Shown: positions 60,459-64,000 of the stretch, one piece after another | Layout of the letters: each line of letters opens with the position of its first letter | How positions within the stretch are numbered: position 1 is the stretch's first letter | Assembly: GCA_023078555.1 (NCBI GenBank) | Contig: CM041203.1 | Span: 5,106,538 to 5,170,537, forward strand | Direction: 5' to 3' | DNA length: 64,000 nt | DNA from: Ulva prolifera | Lineage: Eukaryota; Chlorophyta; Ulvophyceae; Ulvales; Ulvaceae | Program-made: the position numbers and the translations under genes | The notes under the pieces: model-generated | Seen by the model: only the letters and a program-made list of their open reading frames with translations | The model's database searches: none | Told to the model about the DNA's origin: nothing

Positions 60459-60805
60459 CCTCAACCACCGGGACCACAGGTGTTGTGAGGAACAGCACAT
60501 AGGGGGCATTGCATGCAGTGCTCAAGAGCAACACCCCTGGCAAGATCTAGGTTTGCATGCAGTGAACCATCAGGTGTTGGTTGCTGCTGTTGTTGACTGT
60601 TGTGTGCTTTACAGGGATCACAAGGATGGAGGCAGCTAACAGAGCTGAGGCATTCAGTGGCAGGTGATGTCACATGTACAGAAATGTCACATGCCCATGA
60701 TGGGCCAAGGTGCCACCAGGGCCAAGGTGCAAGCAGGATAATGTTGAGGAGGCAGGTAGCACCACCTACAGGAAGGTGGCACTGCCTTGACATTACCCTC
60801 ACCCC

Positions 60806-60846
60806 AGTGTCACAAGGATGAGGGCAGGAGGTGGGCAGCACTACTG
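60806..60846 (+). repeat. GC-rich interspersed repeat (family 2), diverged
   Basis: AGTGTCACAAGGATGAGGGC then AGGAGGTGGGCAGCACTACTG. It shares the ACAAGG and GGGCAGCAC landmarks. A further partial match (GAGGCAGGTAGCACCACC) lies at about 60748. Confidence 0.5.
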
Positions 60847-60893
60847 AATTCAGGTCAACCAGAATCCAGACCCCAGAGACGACCACATTCCTG

Positions 60894-60956
60894 TGGTACA
60901 AGGACAAAGCAAGCAAGGCAGGTAGCACCGCGAGCAGCAACCAGGGAAACCGCACA
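60894..60956 (+). repeat. GC-rich interspersed repeat (family 2)
   Basis: GGTACAAGGACAAAGCAAGC, AAGGCAGGTAGCACCGCGAG and CAGCAACCAGGGAAACCGCA. Nearly identical, in inverted orientation, to 63842-63906. Confidence 0.88.
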
Positions 60957-60983
60957 CTACACACTACACACTCCACACTACAC

Positions 60984-61012
60984 ATTTAGATTTACTTTAC
61001 TTTACTTTACAC
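60984..61012 (+). repeat. Tail of a SINE-like element
   Basis: ATTTAGATTTACTTTACTTT plus one more TAC repeat: the terminal part of family 1 without the GGATACGGC core. It sits directly after a CACTACA microsatellite. Confidence 0.6.
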
Positions 61013-61421
61013 AACAAGCATCACACACCAACACATGTGGGTGCACCCACGCCGGCTACAGCCATACAGCCACACACACAACCACACACACCCACATTCC
61101 TGTGTGCCACTGCAATGTGCAAGGAACATGCCTGCGTGGCGTTCCGGACCTACACCCCACCTGCAATGATTCGCTGTCTGTGATGCTGCAGCATGCATGC
61201 TCCCTGCTGCCCCGTCCAGTGCCCCCTCCCCCATGGTGGCTGTTGCAGGGCAGCTGAGCCGCGCAGCAGATATCTAATATTGCGCACAGAGTGATCCAAT
61301 ACTCAAGGCGTCATTCCAACGTTCCAACAGTCCGCGGAGCAGGGAGCAGCGCTGTCCCCGTAATGCTGACAACGAAGGAATGAATACATCCTTTGGCTTC
61401 GGGATTCATGAATGCATCCGC

Positions 61422-61528
61422 ATGCATGCTGTGTCCATACCAACGCCCGGCATCCTCATGGGGTTGAGATGCCTGATGCATGCTGTGTCCATGCCAACGC
61501 CGGCATCCTCATGGGGTTGAGATGCCTG
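61422..61528 (+). repeat. 54-bp tandem duplication
   Basis: ATGCATGCTGTGTCCATACC... at 61422 and again at 61476, each running through CGGCATCCTCATGGGGTTGA to GATGCCTG. The copies differ at two positions and one single-base gap. Confidence 0.93.
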
Positions 61529-62071
61529 ATCCTGTATTGCTGTGCCATTCAGCCAGCCATGGACCCTGCTCGAGCAGATCTAGATCTTGCTGCGGGGTCC
61601 AAGCTGGTGTGCTGTGGAGTCGCCTGACGGCAGCCCGTGTGCTAGATGCAAGCATGAATCCAGGCTTCAAAGGCTGCCCAAACAGTGTGCCACAGTGGGG
61701 GTGGGTGGCAGTATTGCAATGGCCGGGAGGGGGTCCTCTGGGGGCAGGCCGAGAGGGGGGGGGGGGGAACGACTATCATTTTTAACGTCTTAGTCCAGCT
61801 CAACAATATCAAACTACCCCATGCACTTATGCATAAGTTCATGAGAGTGTCGTGAGAGTATAACCGAGGGGGCTGAGAGGAGATGTGTACATGCTCTGCA
61901 GGGATCCCTCCAGGTGGAGCGGCGGGCGTCCGCGCCGAGGGGGCACCGGCAGCACCTCTCGTCAGCGTTACCTCGATCGTCGGGCCCTATCACATAAAGC
62001 GATTTAAATACTCAGGTCCACATTCTGGGTGGCAGCGCCTGGAAGTTCTGCGGGGCGACCAAACACTGCCT

Positions 62072-62379
62072 CTCAAGCTGATGTGGAAGCTCATCATCAG
62101 CATCACACTGAGCCGTCACGCGACCGCCTTTGTCCTTGCAACGCGGAAGAGCCACAGACACAACTGACGGACGATGCCAGCGCGCACCCTGACAGTGGTG
62201 GGCACAATCACATGGAAACATTCCAGAGATCCAGGCATAAATGCTGGATTGCATGCAGCTCTGACAATTCTGCAGGCTGCCCCGGCGTGTTCACCGCCTC
62301 CCAAGCTGATGTGCCACATCAGTGGCAGCTCATCGTCAGCACCGCACTGAGCCGTCACGCGCGACCGCCTTTGTCCTTT
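62072..62379 (+). repeat. Imperfect direct duplication, about 225-bp offset
   Basis: AAGCTGATGTG, GCAGCTCATC(A/G)TCAGCA-like and CACTGAGCCGTCACGCG followed by CGACCGCCTTTGTCCTT occur at 62075-62139 and again at 62300-62378. The two segments between the shared blocks are partly alignable. Confidence 0.8.
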
Positions 62380-62950
62380 TCACACTGATCATGAGCTGCC
62401 ACGTCGCGCGGTATACTAGTATATGCTACAGACGCGACTGGTTTACGATTTCAGAGCGCTCCCCGACAGGCGCGGGCCTCCCCAGCTGGCATCTGTGTCT
62501 GGGTGTACTCCCACATGCCACCAACACACAGTTGGGAACTTGAAGGCAGGGGGGTCCTTGGCGCATCGTATCCTTGGCGCATCGAGGATCCCGGGTGCGC
62601 CTGCGTGGCACAAGGACGCTGACGGAGAGGACAGTATACCTTCCGATAGCACCGCCAGGGCAACGCACAAGCGCAAAAATTCAAAGCCACCAATCACAGC
62701 AGACGCCGAGCCACGCCGAACCCGGCCCCGGCTTTCGAGCACAGCAAGATGGCCGAACACCCACACAGCCCCCACACACCGGTTCACCCACACACCCACA
62801 CTTCTGAACCCACACGCTCCAATCACCGGCAGCCCCGCGCCCACAGAGCGGCCCCGCCGCCCGAGCGGCCGCGGTGGTCCAAGCTTAAGCCGGCAGCACG
62901 GCCGCAGCCGGCGAAAATCCGGGGGCGCCCGGGTCCCCAGGCCCCCCAAC

Positions 62951-62970
62951 CCCCCCCCCCCCCCCCCCCC
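62951..62970 (+). repeat. Poly-C run of 20
   Basis: An uninterrupted run of 20 C follows CCCCCCAA, next to GC-rich Pro-coding sequence at 62700-62990. Its true length is uncertain, as such runs are error-prone in sequencing. Confidence 0.85.
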
Positions 62971-63152
62971 AGTCAACGCCTGGTGCACCTGTGTGGCCCA
63001 GGTCTAGTGCTCATGCATGATGCTGGGCCCAGCCGCCTGCTGATGCATGATGAGTGCTCCTGCATGGTGGCATATGCTCCACAGTGATATCATGCATAAG
63101 TCTCAGTGTTGCCCCGCAATCATCCTAGCTGGCTGCCAAATTTGGTCCACTT

Positions 63153-63265
63153 TATCCAGAGTTGCAAATAATTGGTAAGGATACAGCTGAAATAATCATA
63201 AAACTGGCCATGGGTATCCAGAATTGCAAATAATTGGTAAGGATACAGCTGAAATAATCATAAAA
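63153..63265 (+). repeat. 62-bp tandem duplication, AT-rich
   Basis: TATCCAGAGTTGCAAATAAT at 63153 and TATCCAGAATTGCAAATAAT at 63215 each continue through TGGTAAGGATACAGCTGAAA to CATAAAA. Only one mismatch is seen across about 51 bases of the shared part. Confidence 0.93.
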
Positions 63266-63500
63266 TTCGGGATAATACGTCGGCAGTGCAGGGACCTGTC
63301 TGATTTACAGTGGGCATCCCGCATCCCATGGTGCCACCTGAATGTACATTAACTTTCTTGAAGGTTGGATTCCTGATACTGGCACCGCCACTGGCTTTGC
63401 CGTTGAGCCCTGTAGTAGGTAGTACCGTACTAAATTAATTGCATCGCGTAATGCTGGGTGTTGTAGGTACTCACCTAGGTATAGTTTATCATGATCTTTT

Positions 63501-63543
63501 GTGGCAATCCAGTGATATTGCCGCAATACCACTGGATTGCCAC
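63501..63543. repeat. 43-nt near-perfect palindrome
   Basis: GTGGCAATCCAGTG at 63501-63514 pairs perfectly with CACTGGATTGCCAC at 63530-63543, and the inside continues TATTGC/GCAATA around a single base, with one A/C mismatch between the two stems. No gene is recognised around it. Confidence 0.92.
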
Positions 63544-63841
63544 ATCTTCCGGGGTGACTGAGCCAACAAAGATGGGAAATTTCTGACCTAGACCCCATGT
63601 AATGCTGGCCTCGATGGACGGTGTACCACCTCTGGCAGCACCATGGGGGCCGTGCCGTGCCTGCACTCCAGGCCCTGGAGCACCTGCAGCGCTGTGCTGT
63701 GCATATGCATGCTACACAGAATATTGTCTTGTGAGTGTTTGTGGGTGTGTGGCTGTGTGGCTGTGGCCGGCGCGAGTGCTGGGCGAGTGCTGGTGGTGCG
63801 TGGGTGTGTTGGTGTGTGCTGCATGTGGCTTGTTGCGTGGT

Positions 63842-63906
63842 GTGCGGTTCCCCTGGTTGCTGCTCGCGGTGCTACCTGCCTTGCTTGCTTTGTCCTCGTC
63901 ACACAG
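63842..63906 (-). repeat. GC-rich interspersed repeat (family 2)
   Basis: Reverse complement reads GAGGACAAAGCAAGCAAGGC, AGGTAGCACCGCGAGCAGCA and ACCAGGGGAACCGCACAC, nearly identical to 60894-60956. CACACAGAATATTGTC flanks it on one side (63899 onward) and also occurs about 190 bases earlier, at 63714. Confidence 0.88.
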
Positions 63907-64000
63907 AATATTGTCAGAGTGATCACAGCCCCCGTGGTGGTGCTCCGGCTGATGCTCCAGCTGAGCATGGGCTTGCCTGGTGTGGGTCCACATCAGGATG

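Noticed and set aside
1-64000. CRISPR arrays, operons, ribosome binding sites or other bacterial features
   Set aside because: No regularly spaced repeats with unique spacers were seen, and intron-split genes with a plastid transit peptide show the DNA is eukaryotic nuclear.

Overview
The window looks like nuclear DNA of a green alga. Genes are split by many introns, exons are GC-rich with G/C-ending codons, and introns and intergenic DNA are full of TGCATGC, CA and TG motifs. The decisive marker is psaH, a photosystem I subunit known only from the green lineage; its C-terminus follows the chlorophyte pattern. The BRCC36 and UBA1 homologues also match plant family members best by motif. I cannot name a genus.

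Layout, left to right. 1-2156: nothing recognised. 2157-11926 (-): a complete 14-exon UBA1, the ubiquitin-activating E1 enzyme (1074 aa). 12648-14752 (+): a DUF1997 protein, probably plastid-targeted, divergent from UBA1. 14753-20105: no recognised gene. 20106-22493 and 25882-27193 (+): two paralogous secreted proteins of an unrecognised family with an identically placed intron. 30639-35810 (-): an 8-exon BRCC36-type JAMM deubiquitinase whose last exon adds about 747 residues of Gln-rich, Ala/Pro-rich and RGG-rich sequence. 36768-40197 (-) and 40880-42590 (+): phase-consistent exons of two genes I do not recognise. About 43502-46640 (+): uridine kinase. 47975-49267 (-): psaH, complete in four exons. 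51854-52828 and 55710-56687 (-): two copies of an unrecognised duplicated gene. The rest, to 64000, is repeat-rich with no recognised gene.

Two genes belong to ubiquitin biology (E1 activation and K63-type deubiquitination), one to photosynthesis (PSI) and one to pyrimidine salvage. I see no operon-like logic; this is an ordinary eukaryotic gene neighbourhood. Two interspersed repeat families run through it: a SINE-like element with a tRNA-like head and a TTTAC-repeat tail, and a second GC-rich element of about 55 bp. All exon boundaries were read by hand from splice signals, reading-frame phase and family knowledge. No alignment, transcript or database search was available.
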